From assembly GCF_030867095.1 (NCBI RefSeq), contig NC_081824.1:305924956-305988955 (forward strand): 64,000 nucleotides of DNA, written 5' to 3'. The notes below the pieces were generated by a model. The model worked only from the letters and a program-made list of their open reading frames with translations. It was not told the origin of the DNA and searched no databases. Source of the DNA: Alligator mississippiensis. Its lineage: Eukaryota > Chordata > Crocodylia > Alligatoridae. Each line of letters begins with the position of its first letter. Within the stretch, counting starts at the first letter, position 1. Position numbers and translations under genes: made by a program. This document shows, in pieces, positions 43,934 through 53,894 of the stretch.

Positions 43934-46150
43934 TAGATTCATAGATTCATAGATGTTAGGGTCGGAAGGGACCTCAATAGATCATTGAGTTTGACCCCCT
44001 GCATAGGCAGGAAAGAGTGCTGGGTCTAGATGACCCCAGCTAGATACTCATCTAACCTCCTCTTGAAGACCCCCAGGGTAGGGGAGAGCACCACCTCCCT
44101 TGGGAGCCTGTTCCAGACCTTGGCCACTGTAACTGTGAAGAAGTTCTTCCTAATGTCCAATCTAAATCTGCTCTCTGCTAGCTTGTAGCCATTGTTTCTT
44201 GTAACCCGCGGGGGCACCTTGGTGAATAAATACTCACCAATTCCCTTCTGTGCCCCCGTGATGAACTTATAGGCAGCCACAAGGTCGCCTCTCAACCTTC
44301 TCTTGCGGAGGCTGAAAAGGTCCAGTTTCTCTAGTCTCTCCTCGTAGGGCTTGGTCTGCAGGCCCTTAACCATACGAGTGGCCCTTCTCTGGACCCTGTC
44401 CAGGTTATCCGCATCCTTCTTGAAGTGCAGCGCCCAGAATTGCACGCAGTACTCCAACTGCGGTCTGACCAGCGCCCGATAGAGGGGAAGTATCACCTCC
44501 TTGGACCTATTCGTCATGCATCTGCTGATGCACAATAAAGTGCCATTGGCTTTTTTGATGGCTTCGTCACACTGCCGACTCATGTTCATCTTGGAGTCCA
44601 CTAGGACTCCAAGATCCCTTTCCACCTCTGTGCCACCCAGCAGGTCATTTCCTAGGCTGTAGGTGTGCTGGACATTTTTCCTCCCTAGGTGCAGCACTTA
44701 GCATTTCTCCTTGTTGAACTGCATTCTGTTGTTTTCTGCCCACTTGTCCAACCTGTCCAGGTATGCTTGTAGCTGTTCCCTGCCCTCCGGCGTGTCCACA
44801 TCTCCCCATAGCTTTGTGTCATCTGCAAACTTGGACAGAGTACATTTCACTCCCTCGTCCAAGTTGCTGATGAAGACATTAAAGAGTATCGGTCCAAGGA
44901 CTGAGCCCTGCGGGACCCCACTTCCCACACCCTTCCAGGTCGAAACTGACCCATCTACCACGACTCTCTGGGTGCGACCCTCCAGCCAATTCACCACCCA
45001 CCGGACTGTGTAGTCATCCAAGTCACAGCCTCTTAACTTGTTCACCAGTATGGGGTGGGATACCGTATCGAAGGCCTTCCTGAAGTCTAAGTATACGACA
45101 TCCACCCCTCCTCCTGTGTCCAGGTGTTTCGTAACCTGGTCATAAAAAGAGACTAGATTGGTCAGGCACGATCTGCCTGCCACAAACCCGTTCTGGTTTC
45201 CCCTCAGCATAATTTGTCCTGCCGGGCTCTCACAAATGTGAGCCTTGATAATTTTTTCAAAGACTTTGCCAAGGATGGAGGTGAGACTGACTGGCCTATA
45301 GTTGCCCAGGTACTCCTTCCTCCCCTTTTTGAAAATGGGGACCACGTTGGCCCTTTTCCAGTCCTCCGGGACTTGGCCCGTGCGCCACGAGCTTTCGAAT
45401 ATTCCCACCAGTGGCTCTGCAATGATGTCGGCCAGTGCCTTCAGCACCCTCGGATGGAGCTCATCCGGGCCTGCCGACTTAAAGGCATCCAGTTCTTCCA
45501 AGTGACTCTGCACCATCTCAGGGTCTACACATGGAAGTCTGTCGCCTTGCTGCTGCCTCTCTACAACCCCAGTGAGAGACTTGTTGTGCCCCTCGCTTAG
45601 GAACACTGAGGCAAAGAACTCGTTGAGGAGTTCAGCCTTGTCCCCCCTGTCCGTCACCAATTGTTTCTGCCCATTTAGCAGGGGTCCTATTCCTCCCTGG
45701 GCCTTCCTTTTACTCCCTATATATCTAAAAAACAATTTCTTGTTGTCTTTTACTTGGGTTGCCATCCTCAGCTCCATGGTAGCTTTGGCCCGTCTAACTG
45801 CCTCCCTACAAGCACGAGCAGAGGAGGTATATTCGTCTTTGGTGATCTCTCCCTGTTTCCACTTTTTATGTGCTCCCCTTTTGGCCCTTAGGCTGCCCTG
45901 GATTTCTCTGGACAGCCAGGGAAGCCTCCTGGCCCCTTTCCCTCTTTTGCCTCGCTCAGGGATCGTCTTGCTTTGTGCCTGAAGGATCATTTCCTTAAGG
46001 CACAGCCACCCTTCTTGGGCTCCCATCCCTTCAAAACTCCTACTCTGCAGTGTGTCCTTGACTAATCGCCTGAGTTCATTGAGATCAGCTTTCCTAAAGT
46101 CTAGCACTTTCACCCTACTAGTTACCTTACCCACTTGACGTCTTATGGTG
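43934..46150 (-). mobile_element. Young CR1 LINE, about 2.2 kb, 5'-truncated
   Basis: The 3' end (plus-strand ATAGATTCATAGATTCATAGATG) is at 43934. The 3' UTR runs to about 44025 and ORF2 sequence extends upward to about 46150, where CR1 similarity ends at [14 protein letters not shown]. It is nearly identical to the copy at 28829 where they overlap (for example both have LGNDLLGGTEVERDLGVLVD). No clear target duplication was found. The endonuclease and ORF1 are missing through 5' truncation. Confidence 0.9.
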
Positions 46151-46305
46151 AGGGGAGGGGGGAATAATCCGTGTTTAGCAGGGAGAAGCCAGGCAGATGC
46201 TGCTGTGTCTTCAGATTTCTGCCGGAGCTCTGGCCAGGGAGCAGAGGAGAGGGGCCAGCCCAACTGTGGAGCAGAGAGCCTTGCCCAGCCCAGCCCAGAG
46301 AGCAT
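44026..46305 (-). pseudogene. CR1 ORF2 reverse transcriptase, single premature stop
   Basis: An open frame of 535 codons (46305-44698) ends in a stop and is followed directly in the same frame by 223 codons to the natural end (44026). The stop falls in NKEKC-stop-LHLG, where the sister copy at 28829 has a lysine codon (AAA to TAA), so one base separates this from a continuous frame. The first 50 or so codons upstream of 46150 are not CR1. Visible domains: linker ([20 protein letters not shown]), RT fingers/palm ([70 protein letters not shown] with FADD), thumb and C-terminal domain. It lacks the endonuclease. Confidence 0.9.
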
Positions 46306-46862
46306 GCTGGGATGCTGGGGATGTCTGGTTTATCTTAAACCAGCAAGGGGTCTGGGACAGACATTGCATAAACCAGTTTGACCTAAATCAGTTAAGTCTG
46401 ATAGTACATTCAAACAGGTTTATCTTGAACCAGTTTCAGCCATTTTCAAACTGGTTTATATGCACTGAACATCCTTTCAGTTACAGGTTTAAATGAGTTT
46501 CTGATCACTTACACTGGTTTATGTGTAATGTCTGTCCCTAGCCCCAGGCTGCATGCAACCCCTGAACAGGAGCTGCCGACAGCAGAGCCAGCACCATGCA
46601 TGGGCCCTGCAGGCCCTGGCCCCAGGCTGGAGGACAGGGGAGCTGGCACTGCTAACAGAGCAGCAGCTGCCCTCATGCCTGGCTGAACTCTCCACCCACC
46701 AGCTTTGCCACAGCATTCATACTCATGGTGGTGCAGCTAGAGGCCAGGGTGCTAGACACCTGTCCCTGGGACCCACTCTGTAGGCACCTCCAACCCACTG
46801 TCCCCCACCCTGAGAGGTCACACAGAGCACTGTACATAGTCTGCATGGGGGAGAAAAAGTAC

Positions 46863-46868
46863 TTTATT
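46863..46868 (-). promoter_or_regulatory. Polyadenylation signal for the transposase gene
   Basis: AATAAA on the minus strand, about 225 bp past the transposase stop codon. This is the expected place for the 3' end of its transcript. Confidence 0.5.
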
Positions 46869-47092
46869 GGTGGTGAGTGGAGTGGGGCTCTTGGTTGGGA
46901 GGAAGGGTGGGAAGGGCTCTGTGTTGTGAAGGGAAACAAAGTGCTTTGCAGAAAACTATCCACTGTGCTGGGGGTGTGAATGGTGCTGGGCGTGTGAATG
47001 GTGGGGCTGGGGTCCATGGCTGGCCACTAGGTGGCCTACAGCAAGGGGTGCAGGTGGTCCACCAGCACCTCTCGCATCCGTTGCCCTGGCCC

Positions 47093-48057
47093 TCACTGGT
47101 GGGTGTTCAGCTCACCCAGGGCCTCAGTGGGGGGTGGGAGGGGGTGGGGGGGAGCTGTTGCTGATGCTGCCACCGCAACTGGCACACCAGGTGCTAGGAG
47201 TGCCAGCTGGCACTCCCACTGTGCCTCCTCTGTCCACATCTCATAGAAGACCTCCCTCTGGGCATCACAGATGTTAGGCAGCACACAGGCTGCAATGATG
47301 ACCTGGGAGACATTGGCTTCTGTGACCTTGAGGAGGCTGGTGAGCATGCGCCAGAGTCCCTTCAAGCAGACAAAGGCGCACTCCACCAGTGCACAAGCCC
47401 AGACCAGGCACCTGTTGCAATATGCCTGGCAGGGGTCCAGCTGGCTGATGTAGGACTGCATAGACCAGGGGAGAAGCAGGTAGGTGGGGTCCCTGATGAG
47501 GAGGGATGGGACCATCACCTCACCCAGCTGGAGGGTGGAGTTGCGGAAGATGTGGGCATTATGGGTGCTGCCAATCCAGTCAGCACTGACATTAGTGAAG
47601 GTACCCCAGCGGTCAACAACAGCTTGGACTACAACCAAATGAAAGCCCCACTGGCTAAAGTACAGGTGGTCACTGCGGGGTGGGCAAGTGACAGGGATGT
47701 GGGTCCCATCCAGGGCCCTGATGCACTGGGGGAAGCCCAGGGAATAGAACCCCCCAACCACCTCCAGGGGGTCATGGATCCAGAGTACAGCATGCCCCAG
47801 CATGTCCTGGAGGGTGCCACAGACAGCTAGGACAGCCTCCCTGGTGGTCACCTTGCCCACCCCGAAAAGGTGGTCAATGTAGTGCAGGCTAGCAGATGTG
47901 CCCAGCTTGAGCAGGGCGATGGCCAGCCAGGTCTCTGAGGGGAGGGGCAGCCACATGGTGGTAGCCTGCTGCTCAAGGTGCAGGTGGATCTGATTGACGA
48001 GCTCCTGGAAAGTGGCTCAGGTCATCTGGAATGAGTCCAGCCACTGCTTGTCATCCC
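47093..48057 (-). pseudogene. PIF/Harbinger transposase (HARBI1-like), inactivated
   Basis: An open frame of 287 codons starts at 47956. Upstream in the same frame there is family-like text (DDKQWLDSFQMT, a TGA stop at about 48014-48016, then ATFQELVNQIHLHLEQQ), so the true protein began earlier. Counting from the internal methionine: LAIALLKLGT (11-20) and FGVGKVTTRE (31-40) form the helix-turn-helix-like part. The DDE_4 core follows, with D83 in RALDGTHIPV, position 133 in GSTHNAHIF, RDPTYLLLPW (155-164) and E192 in ALVECAFVCLKGLWRML. The second catalytic position, normally HD, is HN (codon AAT at 47558-47560). With the upstream stop this makes the copy inactive. Confidence 0.85.
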
Positions 48058-48632
48058 AAGTGCACTGGACAATGTCGAGTCACTAGTCCTGGCTGGCATG
48101 GCGAGCCTACAGGTGGCAGAGCTAGAGCCCCAAGAGCTTGTGGATGGCACCCATGGTGGCATTCACATGCATGTCATTGGCATCCCTGCTGGGGTCTGGG
48201 TTGTAGGCCTGGAGCTAGTCAACATCAGCATATAGGGGCAGGGGCCTCAGACAGAGTGATGAGCCTGGCCACAGAGTTGTGCAGCACAGAGGGGCAGGCA
48301 GCAGTCACCAAGGCAGCAAAGCACAGGGAGCAGAAGCCCAGGGCATGAGTCATTACTGCTGGGGCCTGGGATCAGCCATCACATGGTGGGCACCAGTTTT
48401 GCCGAGTTCTGGAGGGCTGGGTCAGCATGCTGCAGACTGCTCTGGGGTCAGAAACGTAGATGGCCAAGGAGTATGGCATGGGTCTGCCCATGAATGCAAT
48501 GTGCCCCCTGGCTGCTGCAGGGGGTGGAACAGGGCCAGAGGAGGCCTGGAGCAGGCTACTGCAATAAGGAGCAAATCTGCTCCCAACTGCCTGCATGTGT
48601 AGATGCCTGCCCAGGGATGGTTTACTGCACAG

Positions 48633-49278
48633 TGTCAGTAACCGCAGCACTCACCAGGCAGTCTACCAGTTGAACCGGGGGGGCGGGTGGATGACCAACC
48701 CGCCTTGCGGACAGGCCGGGGATGAAAGGGACACTGAATCAGTTGGAAGATAGTAAAATTGAACTTAACATTTACTTACAGTAAGATTTCAACAGCAGTT
48801 ACACAACAAAACGACAGTGGTGAAGCAGTAGTTAAAGATGACAGGTAGGAGATGGCAATTGCTTTTTCCGATGTACGTGCGGATAGAGAGCTCACTATTC
48901 GGTGAAATAATAGCCAGAGTGTGACTATTCGTATGACTATTCATTTTATTCGACCATGGGGACAAGGATTCCTGGACAGGGTGATCAGTCCTATCCAAGG
49001 GCTTGTGTGGAACCTGGGACCCTGCGCTTTAGCACGCTGTCCCTTTTATAAACTCTTCAGCCAATCAGAGGAGGCTGCTGATTTACAGTTAAGAGAGTGT
49101 GTCTGCTGGCCAGGCAGCCACGCTTCTCCCGCAGCTCCTGATTTGTTAAGGCTGTCTGATCACGAGCTGGTCAGCCTCATGATCATGGGCTCTTCACACG
49201 CTGAACGTGACCTGCTCTCGTGTTCTGCATTGGTCTGGCATGCGGGCTGAGCGTTTGGTCACGTTTTCTACTCAGACA
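48633..49278 (-). mobile_element. Solo LTR, 646 bp, TSD CACAG
   Basis: Plus-strand limits TGTCAGTAACC and TACTCAGACA, flanked by CACAG at 48628-48632 and 49279-49283. On the minus strand the order is an inverted CCAAT box (ATTGG, about 49061-49065), TATA (TTTATAAAAGG, 49042-49052) and AATAAA (48945-48950). This gives minus orientation with a start near 49015. A GTAAGT donor lies at 48779-48774 on the minus strand. It is inserted near the right end of the Harbinger element, whose terminal sequence resumes afterwards with CAGTAAACCC. Confidence 0.85.
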
Positions 49279-51204
49279 CACAGTAAACCCATATAGCATT
49301 AATTGCACATGTAGATGTACCCACTAAGCTTGTTATACCTAACCTCACCTGTCCCTTCCAAAGAAAACCCTGGCGAGCAAAATTCTTTCAGTCTTTATAT
49401 GACTGCTGTTCAGAGGTAGAGCTGTCAGGGTGAAGGACTAGTGCATGATTGTGTGATTGTTGTTTTTTTTTAAATTTGTGACTCCTTTGTGATTTTTTCT
49501 CTGGGGGGGAGGGAAGCATTTCCTCTTACACAAGCTTTAATGTAGATACTAGTGGGCATGTCTACACATGCAATTAATGTGCCTGAATTTTCTGGACAGA
49601 AAATTCAGGTTCATTAAAGCACTCCCTGGAGCACATCTATATGTGCACCCCTATCACGAGCAAATTGAGGGAGCATTCCAGGCTCCCTGGGTGCCAGCCC
49701 TAGGGTGGCAGGGGGCACAGCAGCTCAGTCTCAAGCTCTGGAAGGCAGGGGGGAGCTGTCCCAGCTCAGCAGGCAGCTCCCTCTTAGCCAGGGGGAGATT
49801 GGACTGGTCCTGGGGAAGGGCAGAGAAGAAGCAGGGGGGAGCTATTCTAGCTGCCAGGTACTGCCTCCCAGCCATGTGGAGATTGGGACCCATCCAAGCC
49901 AGGACAGCTCTCCCCACCCCCTGTGGCCCCATGGTGCCTAGGCTGACTGGGAACAATTCACTTCTGTTTAGTGTCTACATGTGTAATACAGTGCATTAGT
50001 TAATGTGCCATTTTTCTAGTACCTGTGTGACAAGGAAGGCTTTGGGGCTGGAAGGAACCATGGGAAGAGGAATAACACCCCTGTACTCACCACAGGAGGA
50101 GGGAGGACTGCCACCAGAGAATCTAGTGGCTTGCTGCATTTTACAAGCTAATGCTCCCTCCAGATTGGTGGCTGGCATGCACAGACAGGTACTTCCAGCC
50201 CCAGGGGCAATTGGAGAGCGACTTCAGTATCCAAGAGAGAGAGACACTGGGGGACTCTCCTGCCAACTCCTGCCTGCAGTTTTTGGCAACACTGAGACAT
50301 TTGGAGAAAGGTACAGGTCAGAGGGCCACCACTAAAGGAAGCCCTGCTGTGGGAGCTTGAGGATCACATGCCTGAAGCTGATCAGGAGCTGCCACCAAGT
50401 AGGTCCTGGAGAGGGGAGCAGGGATCCAGAGGGCTCCTCCCTTCAAGGGTGTCAGACTGCCCTCCAGAGCCTGAAGGGACTGTTTTCTTTTCCTGTTTTT
50501 CCTTTGGTCTTCTGGGGATTGTCGATTGCCTGCTGTTAGTCAGGGATGGGCAGAAGCCTTGGACTTAAAGGGGCAGTACCCCAACCAAGTACCGGTCTGA
50601 GACTGACTGTGAGCCCTGGGTTTTTTCTTTTTTTTTGTGTCATTGTTCTTTGTAAATAGACTTGTGGATTGCTGCTGGAGGAGTGGAGCCAAGGAATTAT
50701 TCGCTTTCCCCACTCCCTAGGATTTGAGCATTAAAGGACTGACCCGAAGGGCTCTTCTTTGGCTCCTGGCCATAGCATAACAGCCCCACACTGGACTGAA
50801 GGGGTTGTCCCTTGAAAATTGATCCAAACCAATATCCCTGGTGTGGTAAGGGTAGGGTATAGGGAAGGCAGATCTCCACAAAGAGATTCCTCCTGCCAGC
50901 TGTCACAACCCAAAGTTGTGATTTGTTGTTTGTGTGTGCTTCGGCATCGCTAAATTATTTTTCCCGCTAAATTGCAGCTTCTTTGCACGGTAGAGCTCTC
51001 TGCTGCAGAGGAGAGCTCTGGTGCAATGAAGTATTTCCCACCAGATTTGTAGCTTTCTTTGCGTGGTGCATTTCTTTTTGCATTTGAGAAGTGCTTGGTG
51101 CAAAGAGTTCCCGCCATTTGTATTCAGATTTGCACCACATTATTGGCCGATTCTGAGTAAAGGCACACGTGGCGGCTAGCTATTGGCTTGCTAGCCGTAC
51201 AAAA

Positions 51205-51229
51205 GGCTTGGGTGGTTTCCACCCAAGCC
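51205..51229. repeat. Perfect 11-bp stem hairpin in LTR B
   Basis: GGCTTGGGTGG and CCACCCAAGCC are exact reverse complements separated by TTT. The hairpin follows a GTACAAAAGG box that could be a weak TATA element, so it may lie at the 5' end of the R region of the transcript. Confidence 0.85.
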
Positions 51230-51436
51230 GGAGAGAGAGGAAAACTGGAGAGAGAGAAAACTCGCCAGGAGGAGGAGACTTCGCGCTGTGTGAAGATCTC
51301 TAAGCGATGTGGACCCTTACGGACCCAGCGCGCCTCTCTTAAGCAGGCAACAGAGGTCTAAATAGCCTTTGGCCTCTCCCCGTCGCCGAGCGCAATCCTA
51401 GACGTATCCCTATCCTATAAACCCAAGCCGGATCCT

Positions 51437-51615
51437 CGGAGCCTTAACAACTCCGTGGTAGAGGGAACCGAACCAAGCCCGCGGAGCTTTAATAACTCCG
51501 GGGAAGATTAGTGCCGTACAAACCCACGGAGATTCAGCCACTCCGGAGGGAACCGAACCCACGGAGTCTTAACAACTCCGGGGGAACTGAATCCATGGAG
51601 CCTCGACAACTCCGG
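51437..51615 (+). repeat. Five-fold array of CGGAG-N9-CTCCG hairpin units in LTR B
   Basis: 19-bp units begin at 51437, 51482, 51527, 51562 and 51597, so spacing is 45, 45, 35 and 35. Each has a 5-bp inverted repeat around AT-richer loops such as CCTTAACAA (the fifth unit starts TGGAG). Between units lies GGGAACCGAACCC-like text. This is a tandem array in the presumed leader of the retroviral RNA. Confidence 0.85.
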
Positions 51616-52186
51616 GGAAAAGAGCTGACTTGTCGTAATCCTCCAATGGGGATTCAAGCGGAGCTGTGCCTGGAAAGCTGTCCAGCCTACACCACTACCA
51701 TCTTTTGGTGTAAGTAAACAATCTTTTAATCAACCACTATGCGTCCGTAATCAGTTCTAGCTCGCCACGGTCTTCTCCGGCCCCGCGTGCCCAGGCTGCT
51801 GGCCACAGCCCGCGTGCGCAAAGACGGGCCCCGGCTCGCCTCCAGTCGGCCCGCACACCAGCCTCGTGTGATCTCTCTGTGGAACCAGCTCCCAAGCAGA
51901 AAAACATCAAAGTCATGGTGGCCATAAACTAACATTGGAGAGCAGTAGGGGAGGTGACATTAATGCTTCCTTAGCCAAATGGTGCACACAAGAAGATGGT
52001 GGCCTGTAGAGGGCCCAGGTCCTATAGCACCTGTGTGTGACAACCTGTATCTATAGGTACTAGAAAACAGTACATTAGAATAGTATACTGTGCAGTAAAT
52101 TGCTGCACATGTGTAGATGGTGACACTTTACTGAACATAATATTAGTCTAATGAACAGTAAAGCGTCTCATGTAGATACACCTAGT

Positions 52187-53637
52187 TAATTTCTGTAGTG
52201 ACTGATTAACAAGAAATAATCCCACTCTTTCAAGGAATGAGGAAAGATCAAACCACACTGATACTAAAAACTGATTATCCCAAAATCATTACATTACAGT
52301 CATTTGTAATGTAATTTATTCAGTGCATTTTTTCTGAGCTTTTGATTGCAGTCCTGCTAATGTTGCTTACTATCTTGATAAAATCAGTAGTACTGCTGGG
52401 AGAATGAATTTTATCTCCCTGATTTACTTCTCTCTTGTAGGCAAGTAGTCAAACTGACAGCTCTGGTGTCTTGCAACATCCTGTAGCTGTTATGAGTGCA
52501 TTTTTCTCCCTAGTTGCTACGCTAAGGAATAAACTTGTCTTGGAAGCAGACTTCAGATGTTCTAGACTGAAATAGCCAAAATGATGCACAACTGTGATTC
52601 TTTATGTCTAATGAAATCATTTTTGAGCTAATTTTTAATGTTCGTAAAAGTGAGGGACTCATAAAGTTGGCAGAAGGCAGGTTCTGATGCTTTTGCCCTT
52701 GCCTTCTTGATAGACCTCTCTTTGACACCAAATTTTTTGCAACACATATAAAAATTTGGCCATCTTATAAATTGAGAGATTATAGGACTTTTAGGCAAAA
52801 AGCAACCAAAAATAAAATGTAATGTGCATAAAACACATAAGTAGAAATGTCTTATGAACATAAGCATTGAATATACTTCTAGACAAAATATTGCATTAAA
52901 ATTGTTAGGGTTATAAATATATGTATGAGTAATCTAGAGTAAAATGTGTTAAAGAGACATTATAATGATTTCAAATCGAAGCATCACAAACCCTGTAAAT
53001 AAAGAGTTGCAGCTAAACTTAAAAGGATTCCAAACATGTTCTGACATACTACTACCCATGTAACCTTAACTCTTCCCTTGCAGTGAAACAACTAATAGCC
53101 ATAAGCATTATGAGAATGTGTGTGTCTATGAAGTATATGTAATATATGGGAAGCATATTCTAAAATTGCTAGTTTATGATCACAGCATTTTAGCTTTTAT
53201 GATCCTGGATTAGATTAAACTGCTTTTTAAAAACATATTTCCCTTTGTCGATCTCCTCCACTTCAGTATATCATGTTGTCTTCTTTAGCATCCACAAGGA
53301 TTAACTATGGGTAAACTCACCCTCTAGTGGCTAGTCTACAGAAAAAAACAAGAATTAATCCTGCAATTCCAATGGCAGAGGTTTCAATTGGGCTTCTTCT
53401 TCATAACTAGGCTTCAGAGTTGACATATAAGACACACTGGTGGTATGCACAACTAATTTTTTTATTTGAGTAAAAAAAAATGTATTTAGTTCCAGCAGTA
53501 ATCAAATAGCCTTTAAATGATTTCTGCAAGACTGTTGTGTACCAAATCACATTTCAAGTTTTTGTTGTGTTTTGCTTGCAAGTGTCTCCTGTTGGCAGGT
53601 TTGCAGGTAGGACAATATACTTCTCACTGATGAGGAC
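52187..53637. other. No recognised feature
   Basis: AT-rich sequence without supportable genes or named repeats. Confidence 0.4.
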
Positions 53638-53640
53638 AAG

Positions 53641-53891
53641 GGGCATATCTACACATTCATTAATGCACCATAATTACTGTGCATTTAGTACCTGTAATTA
53701 CAGGTCCTAATTTAATGCACTGCAATCAGTGCTACTGCACATTAGCACAAATGAATGCGTTTTGTGTGATGCTTAATGTGCATTGAACTAAATCTAATGT
53801 GTATTAGTGCATTAGCATGGTTTTTGCCAGGCACATTAATGCGCAGTAAAGTTAGTCCAACGTGCATTAAGTGTCTTATGTAGATGTAACC
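53641..53891. mobile_element. 251-bp complete MITE, TSD AAG
   Basis: The termini GGGCATATCTACACATTC and TTATGTAGATGTAACC are inverted, with AAG on both sides (53638-53640, 53892-53894). The interior consists of TTAATGCAC/GTGCATTAA repeats and a palindrome around TACCTGTAATTACAGGTCC. It is the shortest complete member of the GGGYRTMTCTACA family in the window. Confidence 0.8.
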
Positions 53892-53894
53892 AAG

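Larger units (their letters stand above)
43459..46543. mobile_element. Harbinger-like DNA element (as 5655) split by CR1, TSD CCA
   Basis: Perfect 14-bp inverted termini GGCTAGGGACAGAC and GTCTGTCCCTAGCC, flanked by CCA at 43456-43458 and 46544-46546. The left 65 bp match the right end of the 5655-6485 element in inverse orientation, and 46180-46320 matches its GC-rich middle. Without the CR1 insertion it is roughly 870 bp and non-coding. It sits inside the plus-strand accessory gene of the larger Harbinger element, so it arrived later. Confidence 0.8.
41586..49322. mobile_element. PIF/Harbinger DNA transposon with transposase, TSD ACT
   Basis: The left end GGGTGCATCTACACAAGATG and the right end GCACATGTAGATGTACCC form an inverted repeat, flanked by ACT on both sides (41583-41585, 49323-49325). 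Near each end lies GGAGCAAATYTGCTCCC (about 41710 and 48568) and a TTTACTGCACAGTA motif. Removing the two large insertions (43459-46543 and 48633-49278) leaves about 4.0 kb, a normal size for an autonomous Harbinger with two genes. The transposase is on the minus strand (47093-48057). A possible Myb-like accessory frame is on the plus strand (42767-43440). Both are broken, so the copy is dead. Confidence 0.8.
50901..51857 (+). mobile_element. Solo LTR B, 957 bp, TSD CCAGC
   Basis: It starts TGTCACAACC and ends GGCCCGCACA, flanked by CCAGC at 50896-50900 and 51858-51862. The sequence on either side rejoins to match the LTR at 61145, which confirms the insertion. Features: an 11-bp perfect hairpin at 51205-51229, five CGGAG-N9-CTCCG units at 51437-51615, and a GTAAGT donor at 51710. 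It is CpG-rich in its second half. I do not recognise the retrovirus family. Confidence 0.85.
50026..52042 (+). mobile_element. Solo LTR A, about 1.05 kb net, TSD ACCTG, split by LTR B
   Basis: It begins TGTGACAAGG and ends CTGTGTGTGACA, with ACCTG at 50021-50025 and 52043-52047. It is homologous to the LTR at 61145-62336: shared blocks include CCCCTGTACTCACCACAGGAGG versus CCCCGATACTCACCGCAGAGGC. They also include GGTAAGGGTAGGGTATAGGG (50845) versus GGTAAGGGTGGGGTAAAGGG (62087), and AACATCAAAG near the end. The nested LTR B occupies 50901-51857. No viral genes remain. Orientation is taken from the sister copy's splice-donor-like site. Confidence 0.8.
49554..52183. mobile_element. Harbinger-type MITE carrying two nested solo LTRs, TSD AGT
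   Basis: The termini are GGGCATGTCTACACATG and CATGTAGATACACCT, flanked by AGT at 49551-49553 and 52184-52186. After removing the LTR at 50026-52042 the element is about 610 bp. The palindromic motif CTAGTACCTG/CAGGTACTAG at the insertion site is similar to one inside the 53641 element. The GC-rich interior at 49650-49950 has no gene. Confidence 0.75.

Noticed and set aside
44711..45982. Plus-strand frames of 67-136 codons across the CR1 at 43934-46150
   Set aside because: They are antisense shadows of the CR1 reverse transcriptase, and the same shadows appear over the copies at 28829 and 33741.
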